From the NCBI RefSeq assembly GCF_000332295.1, contig NZ_KB235930.1, positions 3,127,895-3,191,894 of the forward strand: a DNA stretch of 64,000 bases. The letters are read 5' to 3'. Source of the stretch: Fortiea contorta PCC 7126 (lineage in GTDB: Bacteria; Cyanobacteriota; Cyanobacteriia; Cyanobacteriales; Nostocaceae). The notes under the pieces are model-generated. The model saw nothing but the letters and a program-made list of their open reading frames with translations, was not told the origin of the DNA and ran no database searches. Below, piece after piece: positions 45,102 through 54,247 of the stretch (its first letter is position 1; each line of letters starts with the position of its first letter). The position numbers and the translations under genes were made by a program.

Positions 45102-45588
45102 TTTCGTCATAGTTGCCGACAGCAGCCCTCTCATCTCCCTGTCAATTATCGCACAACTCGAACTTCTACCCCAACTGTATCAGCGAGTATTACTTCCCCC
45201 AGCCGTGTGGTATGAAGTAACAGTCCAAGGTGTGGGTTTACCTGGCGCACAAGCTGTCAGTCAATTGACTTGGCTGGAAATTCAAACTCCTGAAGCCCTT
45301 ATACTAGAACCATTATCAATCCTAGTTGATCGTGGAGAAGCTGAAGCTATTGCCTTGGCTCAGTCAACTCCGGATAGTACAGTACTTTTGGATGATGCTC
45401 AAGCACGACGAGTTGCAGAACGTTTAGGAATTCCCCGCATAGGTACTCTAGGTATTTTGCGTAAGGCGAAAAAAGCAGGCTTGATCGCGGAAATTAAAGT
45501 ATACATTGAGCAATTACGCACCAATGGAATTTATATCCGACCTAGCCTAGTTGATGCCGTACTACGGGATGTTGGAGAAATAGACTAA
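45094..45588 (+). CDS. DUF3368 PIN-like toxin
   Basis: A 164-residue protein from the ATG at 45094, chosen because it begins FVIVADSSPLISL, the usual PIN-like start with a conserved acidic residue; an ATG at 45064 would overlap the upstream gene more. Other blocks: LPPAVWYEVTVQG (about 43), LVDRGEAEAIALAQ (about 85), VLLDDAQARRVAERLGIPRIGTLGILRKAKKAGLI (about 103-137). The aspartates and glutamate would form the Mg-binding ribonuclease site. Toxin of the UPF0175/DUF3368 pair. Confidence 0.88.
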   Translation: MINFVIVADSSPLISLSIIAQLELLPQLYQRVLLPPAVWYEVTVQGVGLPGAQAVSQLTWLEIQTPEALILEPLSILVDRGEAEAIALAQSTPDSTVLLDDAQARRVAERLGIPRIGTLGILRKAKKAGLIAEIKVYIEQLRTNGIYIRPSLVDAVLRDVGEID

Positions 45589-45680
45589 TTACGGTTCAGA
45601 CAATTAATCCAGCGATCGCTTGCTGGAATCTTCACAATTTGTTACAAAAGTACAAAGAACTTCTAGAGATCTAAAACCAC

Positions 45681-46475
45681 ATGTTCGGTGGACTTACTGG
45701 TTTAAAAAATCCTCAAGGTACAGATTGGGGAGAGCAAATGCTCAACACAGTCGCTAGCCAAACGATTCGCCACTTATTCACTCGAAGCGAATCGGTAGAA
45801 GTCTTTGTGCGCTGCTATCCCTCCAGCAAACTCTTGCAAGGCAGCATTGATAGTTTCAAAATGAGTGGACGGGGCTTAGTGATCAAAAGAGATTTCGCGG
45901 TGGAGGAGATGTCATTTGAAACAGATGCAGTTGCTATTGACTTTGGGTCGGTTTTAGGCGGTAAGCTGACGCTCAAACAACCAACTCAGGCGATCGCTCA
46001 AGTAATATTATCAGAAGCTGGTATCAACCACGCCTTTAAAGCCGAGTTGGTGACAAAACGCCTACTCAACCTCTCCTTACCCACCTTGACGGCGTTATCC
46101 GACGGTAAACCTGTATCTTTTCCCGAAGTGCAAGTCCAATTATTACCAGAAAACCGCCTGCGAATTTTAGCCCAAGCCGATTTAAACAACGGCGAACTCA
46201 TCCCTTTGAATATGATTGTCACCATAGCCGTGGAAAAACGGCGACGAGTCTCGTTTCAAAACCCAGAAATTGCATTGGAGTCCGTACCTGAAGCGCAACA
46301 AGACATCTCCCGCACCTTGAGCATGGCGCTGGTAGAAATTTTAGATAATATGGTCGATTTAGACCGTTTTGACTTAGATGGGGTGAAAATGCGTCTTAAC
46401 CGCTTAGAAACGGAAGGACAAAAATTAATTTTCAGTGGATATGCAGAAATTGAGCGCATACCACGCAGCGGTTGA
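45681..46475 (+). CDS. DUF2993-family protein
   Basis: A 264-residue protein with the DUF2993/LmeA-like layout common in cyanobacteria: FTRSESVEVFVRCYPSSKLLQGSIDSFKMSGRGLVIKRDFAVEEMSFETDAVAIDFG (about 34-90), GKLTLKQPTQAIAQVILSEAGIN, and a C-terminal beta-rich part. Such proteins have a lipid-binding, BPI/SMP-like fold at the envelope. This copy has no clear signal peptide. Function unknown beyond the family. Confidence 0.82.
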   Translation: MFGGLTGLKNPQGTDWGEQMLNTVASQTIRHLFTRSESVEVFVRCYPSSKLLQGSIDSFKMSGRGLVIKRDFAVEEMSFETDAVAIDFGSVLGGKLTLKQPTQAIAQVILSEAGINHAFKAELVTKRLLNLSLPTLTALSDGKPVSFPEVQVQLLPENRLRILAQADLNNGELIPLNMIVTIAVEKRRRVSFQNPEIALESVPEAQQDISRTLSMALVEILDNMVDLDRFDLDGVKMRLNRLETEGQKLIFSGYAEIERIPRSG

Positions 46476-46577
46476 TAAAAAATTTGTAAATAGTATTTAA
46501 ATCTTTTATGTAGCGTAGAGGAAAGTCTCAATACAGGTTTTTCTGTATTGTATCTTACAGATATTCAAATCCTATAC

Positions 46578-47900
46578 ATGCTTAAAAACCGTATGGCACT
46601 ACCTCTAGTCAAAGTATTCAACAAGAATCTTGTTGGCACTAACCGTAATGATTACCTGTTTGGTGGCGACGGTGATGATTACATCGATGGTGGTAAGGGT
46701 AATGACTGGTTATTTGGCGGTGATGGTAACGATACTCTTGATGGTGGTAAGGGGAATGATTACCTGTTTGGTGGCGACGGTAATGACATTATCAATGGCG
46801 GTGACGGTAATGACTGGCTATTTGGTGGCGACGGTAATAATACACTCAATGGCGGTAACGGTAACGACTGGCTATTTGGTGGCGACGGTAATGACATTAT
46901 CAATGGTGGTGCTGGAAATGATAGATTTTGGGGTAGTCAGGGATCTGACAGCTTGAACGGGGGTGATGGCAAGGATATTGCTGACTATAGCTTCTTTGGT
47001 GAAGGCATCACCTTACGTTTTGAATATGATTATGCGCCGTCATCGCCATCTTCACTTATCTATCAGGCGACCCCAGCTTTGCGGGTGGTCAAAAATGGTG
47101 GTAGTGGCGCGTTGCCCATTCCTCTAACAGCTTCTAATCCTAAAGATACTTTAGAATCAGTTGAAACTATTATTGGTGCTGAAGGTCAGACCAATACCAT
47201 TAACTTTGCCTTCAAAAATGCTGGGACAAATCGTGGTGCGTTTGTTCCAGCCACCTCAGCCCCAGCCATCACTTTGGATCTGGCTGCACAAACACTCTCC
47301 TATGGTCAGACTACACTGACGGTGCGAAACTTTAGCAATGCGATCGCCTCGCCAAACAACGATACTCTGCTGGGAGATGACAAAGCCAATGTGTTAGACG
47401 GCTTTATTGGCAGTAATGTACTGAATGGTAGAGGCGGTAACGATATTCTCAGAACTTTTGAGAATGATATCCTCACAGGGGGTGACGGTGCTGATCAATT
47501 TACTTTAAAAGCAAGCTGGAAGGTTATAGGCGGTCGTACAGGAGTGAATTTTCAAACGATTACGGCTAGTATCATTACCGACTTTACACCAGGAATAGAC
47601 ACTCTAGCTGTTAGTCGAAGTTCCTTCAGTGAGTCAATTCCAGAGGCTTCAGAGTCAGTACTTAACTACTTCGGATTTTCTGGCCAAGGTACTTCCACCC
47701 TAGCTCCTGGTCGGTTAGCACCAGAGCGCTTTTTAGTGTTGGGTAGTGGCAACTTTACCACAAATACGCTATTTGTCTACGATGGTGCTACCGGTGATTT
47801 GTTCTATCGGGGAGCTTATCCTAGTTTAGGTGAGCAGGTAAAAGTGGCTACTTTACAAGGTGCGCCCACCCTAACTGCTAGTGACATTTTGGCGATTTAA
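46578..47900 (+). CDS. RTX-type calcium-binding exoprotein
   Basis: A 440-residue protein; ATG at 46578 or 46593 are both possible. Residues about 18-125 are RTX nonapeptides (GGxGNDxLx) forming a calcium-binding beta-roll. A non-repeat region follows; another GGNDIL...LTGGDGADQFTL repeat occurs near 300-315. The C-terminal part (DFTPGIDTLAVSR ... FVYDGATGDLFY ... LTASDIL) is the usual secretion-signal-like end of cyanobacterial RTX proteins. It should be exported by a type I system; the transporter is not in the window. Its role could be in surface or adhesion, with Ca-dependent folding outside. Confidence 0.9.
   Translation: MLKNRMALPLVKVFNKNLVGTNRNDYLFGGDGDDYIDGGKGNDWLFGGDGNDTLDGGKGNDYLFGGDGNDIINGGDGNDWLFGGDGNNTLNGGNGNDWLFGGDGNDIINGGAGNDRFWGSQGSDSLNGGDGKDIADYSFFGEGITLRFEYDYAPSSPSSLIYQATPALRVVKNGGSGALPIPLTASNPKDTLESVETIIGAEGQTNTINFAFKNAGTNRGAFVPATSAPAITLDLAAQTLSYGQTTLTVRNFSNAIASPNNDTLLGDDKANVLDGFIGSNVLNGRGGNDILRTFENDILTGGDGADQFTLKASWKVIGGRTGVNFQTITASIITDFTPGIDTLAVSRSSFSESIPEASESVLNYFGFSGQGTSTLAPGRLAPERFLVLGSGNFTTNTLFVYDGATGDLFYRGAYPSLGEQVKVATLQGAPTLTASDILAI
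46650..46919 (+). repeat. 54-bp coding tandem repeat (two RTX nonapeptides per unit)
   Basis: Five consecutive 54-bp units at 46650, 46704, 46758, 46812 and 46866, each encoding NDWLFGGDG / NDTLNGGKG-like nonapeptide pairs. Most variation between units is at third codon positions. Confidence 0.9.
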
Positions 47901-47922
47901 ACTCTCACCATCAATGACATGA

Positions 47923-47965
47923 TTTAAACGCCACTCAAATATCTTTAAGTGGCGTTTAAATTTTT
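47923..47965 (+). terminator. Rho-independent terminator of the RTX gene
   Basis: A perfect 13-bp stem, TTTAAACGCCACT / AGTGGCGTTTAAA (47923-47935 and 47948-47960), followed by TTTTT, 22 bp after the stop codon. Confidence 0.85.
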
Positions 47966-48054
47966 GGCTTTAATACTATCTGCGTGAGGCAAAGATAGTC
48001 GTAGGGAACATGTTCCCTAACCGCGTACTTTTTTAATTTTTAATCCTTGATCAT

Positions 48055-49443
48055 TTATCGTCCCACGCCTAGATATTGGAACCCAGCCCTGACCATTGTT
48101 TCGGGGTCAAGGAAGTTGCGACCATCGATGATGACGGGATGGATCATTAATTGTGCCATCTTCGCGTAGTCCAGAGTGCTGAATTGTTGCCATTCAGTTA
48201 CGAGTACTAAAGCATCGCAGCCATCAGCCAATCTTTGAGCATCAGTTTCCACTAGCACGCCAGAAAGACCATGACGCATACCTGTTTGGGAAATAATGGG
48301 GTCATAAGCTTTGACTTTGGCGCCCAATCGGTTCAGCTGCTCGATTAAGTTGAGGGCTGGAGCGTCGCGTAAATCGTCGGTGTCAGGTTTGAAGGTTAAA
48401 CCTAGTAGTCCAACAGTTTTACCTTTGAGGATTTTAAGAACTTGTTGGAGTTTCTCTAAAGCAATCAGGCGCTGACGTTCGTTGACGCTGACAGCAGATT
48501 TAAGTAATTGGGCTTCGTAACCATAATCATCAGCAGTGTGAATCAAAGCGGCGACATCTTTGGGGAAGCAGGAACCACCCCAACCGATCCCGGCTTGTAA
48601 AAATTTGTTGCCGATGCGGGAGTCTAAACCTATACCTTTTGCTACTTGGGTAACGTCAGCACCGACGCGATCGCAAATGTTAGCAACTTCGTTAATAAAA
48701 CTAATCTTGGTTGCTAGAAAAGCGTTAGCAGCATATTTGATCATTTCTGCCGAGCTGAGGTCTGTCACTAGCACAGGGACGGCAGGTAAAGATTTGTCAG
48801 CAGCGTACTGACGTTCGACAATCGGGGCGTATAATTCTTTCATCGCAGCGATCGCTTTTTGACTATTGCTACCTAAGACAATGCGATCGGGGTTAAAGGT
48901 GTCATAAACTGCCGAGCCTTCTCGTAAAAACTCTGGATTGCTGACGACATCAAAGTGTGCGATCGACTCAGGTAATTTATCATCAGGCGCTCCACCCGCA
49001 GGAACCAGGGTTTTTTGGCGTTCCGCAATCCCATCAAGGACAATCATTCGCACCCAGTCACCAGAACCAATGGGAACTGTAGATTTATTGACAATTACCT
49101 TATAACCACCGTTGAGATTAGCACCAATACCGCGAGCCACAGCCTCTACATAACGGGTATCGCTTTCGCCGGTGGGTAAAGGTGGAGTACCGACAGCAAT
49201 AAATAGAACTTCTCCGTGGGCGACACCAGCGGCGATATCCGTACTAAATTCAATTTTCTGGCTCTGAATAGCCGATTGCATAATGTCTGAAAGTCCCGGC
49301 TCAAAAATCGGTGACTGTCCGGACTTCATTAACTTAACTTTCTCTTCGTTATTGTCTACGCAAATTACGTCATGTCCAACGTGAGCCAAGCAAGCGCCTG
49401 TCACCAAACCAACGTAACCAGTACCAATTACGCAAACACGCAT
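48055..49443 (-). CDS. UDP-glucose 6-dehydrogenase
   Basis: A 462-residue enzyme of the UDP-glucose/GDP-mannose dehydrogenase family that makes UDP-glucuronate with two NAD. It starts with MRVCVIGTGYVGLVTGACLAHVGH (Rossmann). It has VGTPPLPTGESD (about 85), NKSTVPIGSGDWV, NPEFLREGSAV (about 168-178), KYAANAFLATKISFINEVANIC (about 236), the catalytic GIGWGGSCFPKDV (Cys about 292), and LGLTFKPDTDDLRDAPAL (about 345). The neighbouring decarboxylase shows UDP-glucose is the substrate rather than GDP-mannose. Confidence 0.93.
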   Translation of the reverse strand: MRVCVIGTGYVGLVTGACLAHVGHDVICVDNNEEKVKLMKSGQSPIFEPGLSDIMQSAIQSQKIEFSTDIAAGVAHGEVLFIAVGTPPLPTGESDTRYVEAVARGIGANLNGGYKVIVNKSTVPIGSGDWVRMIVLDGIAERQKTLVPAGGAPDDKLPESIAHFDVVSNPEFLREGSAVYDTFNPDRIVLGSNSQKAIAAMKELYAPIVERQYAADKSLPAVPVLVTDLSSAEMIKYAANAFLATKISFINEVANICDRVGADVTQVAKGIGLDSRIGNKFLQAGIGWGGSCFPKDVAALIHTADDYGYEAQLLKSAVSVNERQRLIALEKLQQVLKILKGKTVGLLGLTFKPDTDDLRDAPALNLIEQLNRLGAKVKAYDPIISQTGMRHGLSGVLVETDAQRLADGCDALVLVTEWQQFSTLDYAKMAQLMIHPVIIDGRNFLDPETMVRAGFQYLGVGR

Positions 49444-49600
49444 TTTGTTATGCTCCTCGCTCTATTTAGGTTTTTTCAAAGGATGAAGTTTTCACTAGAA
49501 ATATGATGTTCAAGTGCAAGACTTGACTACAAAATTACAAGCTACGGTTAAATTTGATAACCATGGTGCTACATAGCACTTGTAAAATTCAGTAAACGGA

Positions 49601-50539
49601 TTACTTAACATCACCTGTAATCCGGTTGCGAAAGTCTTCTATTGTCAGTTTTAACCCTTCTTGTAAAGGAATGGTAGGTTCCCAATTTAACAACGTTTTC
49701 GCTTTGGTAATATCCGGTTGACGGCGACGTGGATCGTCAGAAGGTAGCGGTTCAAACTTAATCTGTGCATCAGGATTAACAAGCTTTTGTACAGCTTGCG
49801 CTAATTCCAAGATGGTGTATTCGCCGGGATTACCTAAATTCAGCGGCCCAATATAATCGCTATTCATCAAGCGGATAAATCCTTCTACTAAGTCAGAGAC
49901 ATAGCAGAAACTACGGGTTTGAGAACCATCACCATACACTGTCAAAGATTCGCCACGCAATGCTTGTACAATAAAGTTGCTTACCACTCGGCCATCGTTT
50001 TCTAACATTCGAGGGCCGTAGGTATTGAAAATTCTGACAACGCGAATATCAACTTTATTTTGTCTGTAGTAGTCAAATGCCAAAGTTTCTGCAATGCGTT
50101 TGCCTTCGTCGTAGCATGAACGCAGGCCGATGGGATTGACACTACCTCTGTATTCTTCTGTTTGGGGGTGAACTTCTGGATCACCGTAGACTTCACTGGT
50201 GGAGGCTAGGAAAAACCTCGCTTTTACACGTTTAGCTAAACCCAACATATTCAGGGTTCCCATCACATTAGTTTTCACCGTTTTGACGGGATTGTACTGA
50301 TAGTGTACAGGTGAAGCTGGACAGGCGAGATGATAAATTTGATCAACCTCTAAGCGAATTGGTTCAGTGATATCGTGGCGGATCAGTTCAAAGTATGGAT
50401 GATCCATCCATTTGAGGATATTGCGCTTGTGCCCTGTATAAAAGTTATCCAGGCAAATAATTTCGTTTCCTTCGCTAATTAACCGATCAATCAAATGGGA
50501 ACCGATAAATCCGGCACCACCAGTCACTAAAATTCTCAT
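49601..50539 (-). CDS. UDP-glucuronate decarboxylase (UDP-xylose synthase)
   Basis: A 312-residue extended SDR. Visible: [16 protein letters not shown] at the start, [42 protein letters not shown] (about 72-100), [14 protein letters not shown] (about 113), [11 protein letters not shown] (about 141; YxxxK), [10 protein letters not shown] and [15 protein letters not shown]. The GDPEVHPQ and RSCYDEGKR blocks mark UDP-xylose synthases among epimerase relatives. It should convert UDP-glucuronate to UDP-xylose, following the dehydrogenase encoded 157 bp downstream. Likely use: xylose in exopolysaccharide. Confidence 0.9.
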   Translation of the reverse strand: MRILVTGGAGFIGSHLIDRLISEGNEIICLDNFYTGHKRNILKWMDHPYFELIRHDITEPIRLEVDQIYHLACPASPVHYQYNPVKTVKTNVMGTLNMLGLAKRVKARFFLASTSEVYGDPEVHPQTEEYRGSVNPIGLRSCYDEGKRIAETLAFDYYRQNKVDIRVVRIFNTYGPRMLENDGRVVSNFIVQALRGESLTVYGDGSQTRSFCYVSDLVEGFIRLMNSDYIGPLNLGNPGEYTILELAQAVQKLVNPDAQIKFEPLPSDDPRRRQPDITKAKTLLNWEPTIPLQEGLKLTIEDFRNRITGDVK

Positions 50540-50871
50540 AGTTTCCTAGGGATTTACAGATATTGCTAGTAGCTATTACGCTTATTTTTTAGAGTACCCA
50601 GCTTGGACAAAAAAACGCAGAAAGAGCAGAACCAACGAAAAAGATGCTCACAGATACATCGATTTTGCTGCTCCTGAAATTTAATCGTTAGGCAATTTAA
50701 TTAGCAAAATACCAAACATCTCCTGACATCTAGGAATTTTCCGTCTATAATTCACCGAATCTTCAAGAATAATAAGTATTTTTAAAGATGAAATTTAAAG
50801 TTTTTGTACGACAAATTAAAAACAGTTAAAATTAAACCGTAATTTTTCGGTTACTGGATCTGTTGGTATTT
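50540..50871. other. AT-rich intergenic region
   Basis: About 330 bp between the antiporter stop and the decarboxylase start. AT-rich; holds at least the decarboxylase promoter. No gene, RNA or distinct repeat seen. Confidence 0.5.
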
Positions 50872-53007
50872 TCAAACAGTAGCGGTAGTGCTAGCTACTC
50901 CAGTGGGTAGAGCTAGTGTTTGAGTGCGTTGCGGTTCTCCCAGCATGACGATTGAGCAAGTAAGTTGACTAGCTAATTGGGTAGTAACATCGCTAATGGC
51001 TAATCCTCCTGGACTAGTACGATTACGGATAAAAGGCAAAACTACTAAATCATATAATCTTGCAGATTGTAAGATAGCTTGGGCAATGTTTTCATGGGCA
51101 ATAATTTGAATTTCTGGGGGATTTGGTAGAGATAATTTAGACACCAATGAGGTCAGATGTGCTCGTCTAGCGGCGATTTTGCTGGAACTGGTGCGGCGAT
51201 CGCATACATTCAACACAGTCACCTGGGCTTGATTGGCTTCTGCTAAAATCTGAGCTAACTGTACAGGCTGTAGCGCCGGAGAAGAGAGGTTTTCTAGGGG
51301 AACTAAGATGCGCTGAATTTTCTTGGGTGATTCCACTAACCGAGTCACAGCGACGGGACAATGGGAAGCCCAAAGCACATTATCAATAACGTTACCAAAT
51401 AACCGCGCGCGCAACCCCGTTCTTTTACCCCAGCCCATGACAATTAAACTCGCCTTTTGTTCCCTAGCAGCGCGGCTGATTCCTTGAGCGAAAGCATCAT
51501 CAATGCGGAGTAATGGCGAAGCTTCCACACCCATGACTCGGCTTTGGGCGGTAGCTTTTGCGAGTAAACGCTCACTGCGTTGTAGAGAAGCTTCTAATTG
51601 TGGAGCATCCATGTGCGCGGCTGCAGTGGCGATCGCCAAAGGAATAATCTTACCATCGGCTTGACGAGCTAATAAAGCTGCTAATTCAATCAAATACTGT
51701 TGAGTTTGCGGATTATAAACAGGTACGACAATTGTAAAATCATTGTCCGTTGCTTCTATACTCGGCTCTGGTATGGTGACTGGCGTCGGTTCCGTGGCTA
51801 CAGACGCAGTTAAACCCGCAGCAAAGCGACTGGTAATTAACGGCCCCAGAGTTGATGTCACCAGCATCAGCACCACCACACTGTTTAAGACTTCTGGCGG
51901 TAACAACCCCGCCCGATAGCCTACCAATGTCGCCGCTAATGTCACACCCACTTGGGGAACTGACAACGACCAGATAGTCAGCGTTTCCTGCCAGTTATAC
52001 CGATATGCTAGTTTTGTCAACCATGCAGCGAGGAATTTGCTGACAATCAAGCCAAAAACAACAAACAGCGTTAACCTCAAAGTAACTGTACTGTTGATGA
52101 AGGCGGGTAGATCAATTAACAAGCCCAAATTGACAAAGAAAATGGGGATAAATAAAACACTGCCAACAAATACTACCTTTTCTTTAACTGGCCCCTCTCC
52201 CACAACTTCATTAACAGCTAAACCTGCTAAAAAAGCACCAATAATTTTTTCTACCCCAATTAATTGAGCACCTACAGCCGCGAGAAACACTGTCAGTAGT
52301 ACAAATAAAAATTGATTGCCTTCATCACCACCAGAGCGGCGAAAAAATTCTTTACCTGCCCAATCAAAACCCACTAACACTACGACAGAGTATACAGTCA
52401 ACCAGCCAGACAAAGTTAGTAGTTTTGCTAAGTTAAAGCCTGCATCGTGAGCAGATGCTACACCCAGGGTTAAGATCAGCAGTGCGCCCACATCAGTAAA
52501 AATTTTCGCCCCAATGGCGACGGTGACGGCTTGATTGCTAACTACTCCCAAACGATTGATCAAAGGATATGCCAAAAGACTGTAGGAAGCGAACAAAGAG
52601 CCAATTAGTATTGATGTCAGCCAACTAAAGTTAAAAACCTGCCCGATTAACGTTCCTGCTAACAGCGACACAAAGAAGGTGAAACCACCGAAACCCAAGG
52701 AGCGATTTTTCCAACGGTGGAATTGCTCAATATCAACTTCTAATCCAGCCACAAATATCAGATAAATTAAGCCAATCTCTGATAACAGGCTAATCACAGA
52801 TGATTCTGTTTGAAATAGATTCCAGCCCGAAGGGCCAAGTACTACGCCAGAAAAAACTAAACCCACCAATCCTGGTAGCCTGAGCCGTTCAAACAAAATC
52901 GGGACGGCTAAAATAACCACCAGCAAAATTGCAAAGGGTGCAATTGGTTCTTTATCCAGAACTTGGAAAGTAGGTTCCAGCGCCAGAACTTGCGAGATAA
53001 ATTCCAT
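50872..53007 (-). CDS. CPA2-family cation/proton antiporter with C-terminal universal-stress domains
   Basis: A 711-residue protein from the ATG at 53007 (a TTG at 53028 would add seven residues). Residues about 25-400 contain about 12 membrane helices of the KefB/NapA-like CPA2 antiporter type, including VVLGPSGWNLF, LIYLIFVAGLEVDIEQF and AFLAGLAVNE. The cytoplasmic tail has two universal-stress-like (USP) segments: about 430-555 (FTIVVPVYNP ... ASLIVMGWGKRTGLRARLFGNVIDNVL) and about 565-690 (RILVPLENLSSPALQ ... YDLVVLPFIRN). It would exchange Na+ or K+ for H+, gated by nucleotide-binding USP domains; ion choice unknown. Confidence 0.88.
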   Translation of the reverse strand: MEFISQVLALEPTFQVLDKEPIAPFAILLVVILAVPILFERLRLPGLVGLVFSGVVLGPSGWNLFQTESSVISLLSEIGLIYLIFVAGLEVDIEQFHRWKNRSLGFGGFTFFVSLLAGTLIGQVFNFSWLTSILIGSLFASYSLLAYPLINRLGVVSNQAVTVAIGAKIFTDVGALLILTLGVASAHDAGFNLAKLLTLSGWLTVYSVVVLVGFDWAGKEFFRRSGGDEGNQFLFVLLTVFLAAVGAQLIGVEKIIGAFLAGLAVNEVVGEGPVKEKVVFVGSVLFIPIFFVNLGLLIDLPAFINSTVTLRLTLFVVFGLIVSKFLAAWLTKLAYRYNWQETLTIWSLSVPQVGVTLAATLVGYRAGLLPPEVLNSVVVLMLVTSTLGPLITSRFAAGLTASVATEPTPVTIPEPSIEATDNDFTIVVPVYNPQTQQYLIELAALLARQADGKIIPLAIATAAAHMDAPQLEASLQRSERLLAKATAQSRVMGVEASPLLRIDDAFAQGISRAAREQKASLIVMGWGKRTGLRARLFGNVIDNVLWASHCPVAVTRLVESPKKIQRILVPLENLSSPALQPVQLAQILAEANQAQVTVLNVCDRRTSSSKIAARRAHLTSLVSKLSLPNPPEIQIIAHENIAQAILQSARLYDLVVLPFIRNRTSPGGLAISDVTTQLASQLTCSIVMLGEPQRTQTLALPTGVASTTATV

Positions 53008-53124
53008 AGGTAGGAAATGAAAGGGCAATGGTGGGACTGCGATCTAAGCGTAAGCACCACCCTGAAAAAAACAAAAAAAAACCTAACTCTACATTACCTA
53101 GGCAATCGTCTAGGAACTAACTAC

Positions 53125-53781
53125 CTATGGGTGGATTTGGCTCAAAATGAACCGCAAGCGATCGTAATCGTCTTTTAGTAGTACACTCAGGGTACGTCCT
53201 GCTTGGATCAACCATTGGCGATCAGCTTTGCGTAACTGATAAACTTCTCGAATAGCTGCTGCAGTTAATGACTCCACTGGTGCACTGGTGACGGCTAGTA
53301 GAGTCCGCAAAAATTCTAGTTCTTCAGTAAATTTAACGATCGCTTCTGGTTCACAGCGATAGACTGCCTGATGTATTTGCGGCGGTCTTGGTGGTAAATA
53401 TTGATATACTTTAGAGCTAGAACCTCTAATGTGAGCAGGCGTTTCAAAACCGACGATCGCCGCCCTAAATTCTGTTTTGAGCATGGCGAATATCTGGGGT
53501 TGTTCTTCTCGTAAATCTTGCAAAGATAATCCCAAGGCTACAGCCCTGTGTACAGAATCGATGGGCATTGTGGTTGCCAAGTAGATGACACCATAAACTT
53601 GATTCCCCGATTCTTCATCTTTAGCACATACCCAGCTACCAAAAGGCGGCATTGGTGGAAAACTTAAATCTGCTGGTTCTAAACACTGTGCCAGAAACTC
53701 AGTAGAAGTAGTTTCTATCACCTCCGCGATGTGGTTAGGGTGGCGATCGTCGGTGGCAAATTGTGGTAAAGGAAGGCGCAT
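53125..53781 (-). CDS. HAS-barrel-domain protein of unknown function
   Basis: A 218-residue protein; I chose the ATG at 53781 because the following RLPLPQFATDDRHPNHIAEVIETTSTEF fits better than the longer ORF. The N-terminal 90 residues (IAEVIETTSTEFLAQCLEP, PFGSWVCAKDEESGNQVYGVIYLATTM) resemble the HAS-barrel of HerA-like proteins. The C-terminal half is helical (EELEFLRTLLAV, QWLIQAGRTLSVLLKDDYDRLRFIL). No ATPase motif is present. Its 5' end lies next to a partial tandem copy of itself. Function unknown. Confidence 0.68.
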   Translation of the reverse strand: MRLPLPQFATDDRHPNHIAEVIETTSTEFLAQCLEPADLSFPPMPPFGSWVCAKDEESGNQVYGVIYLATTMPIDSVHRAVALGLSLQDLREEQPQIFAMLKTEFRAAIVGFETPAHIRGSSSKVYQYLPPRPPQIHQAVYRCEPEAIVKFTEELEFLRTLLAVTSAPVESLTAAAIREVYQLRKADRQWLIQAGRTLSVLLKDDYDRLRFILSQIHP

Positions 53782-53950
53782 AGTAGAAGTATGAAATCTC
53801 AAGTATGAAGTATGAAATTTTCTCCTTCAGACTTCATACTTCATCCTTCATTGATGTGGTTAGGGTGGCGATGGCCGGTAAGGCGCATAGTAGAAGTATG
53901 AAATCTCAAGTGTGAAGTATGAAATTTTCTCCTTCAGACTTCATACTTCA
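53729..53950. repeat. Tandem partial duplication of the HAS-barrel gene's 5' end
   Basis: 53729-53843 (gene start plus upstream) recurs at 53853-53950 with an internal deletion of about 17 bp and a few substitutions. The second copy keeps a vestigial reading frame of about 15 codons. Both copies hold the same ACTTCATACTTCA-type repeat. Confidence 0.85.
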
Positions 53951-53961
53951 GAGGATGTGTT

Positions 53962-54156
53962 TTATTTCCCTTTTTTCTTACCGACAGTTTCTACCAGTTC
54001 CAATTCGGGTAGGCGAAAGGTAACTAATTTATCCCAATTACCACCTTCAAACAGCACAGCTACCTTACCATCACTTACTCGCTGTACAAGACCTTCATAA
54101 CGGTAATAGGTATCTGCGGGATTTGTTACTCTGACAGTTGCTCCAGGCAGGATCAT
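53962..54156 (-). CDS. ndhS: NAD(P)H-quinone oxidoreductase (NDH-1) subunit S
   Basis: A 64-residue protein matching cyanobacterial Ndh[54 protein letters not shown] and a Lys-rich tail. NdhS has an SH3-like fold and forms part of the ferredoxin-docking site of photosynthetic NDH-1. Start and length are standard. Confidence 0.92.
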   Translation of the reverse strand: MILPGATVRVTNPADTYYRYEGLVQRVSDGKVAVLFEGGNWDKLVTFRLPELELVETVGKKKGK

Positions 54157-54247
54157 GATATTTACCCTCGCTTATTTCCTGTTAATAGCTTAATACTTGT
54201 GCGGAACCAATCCAAAATCCATTGACATTGGACTTTTCCCCCATGAC

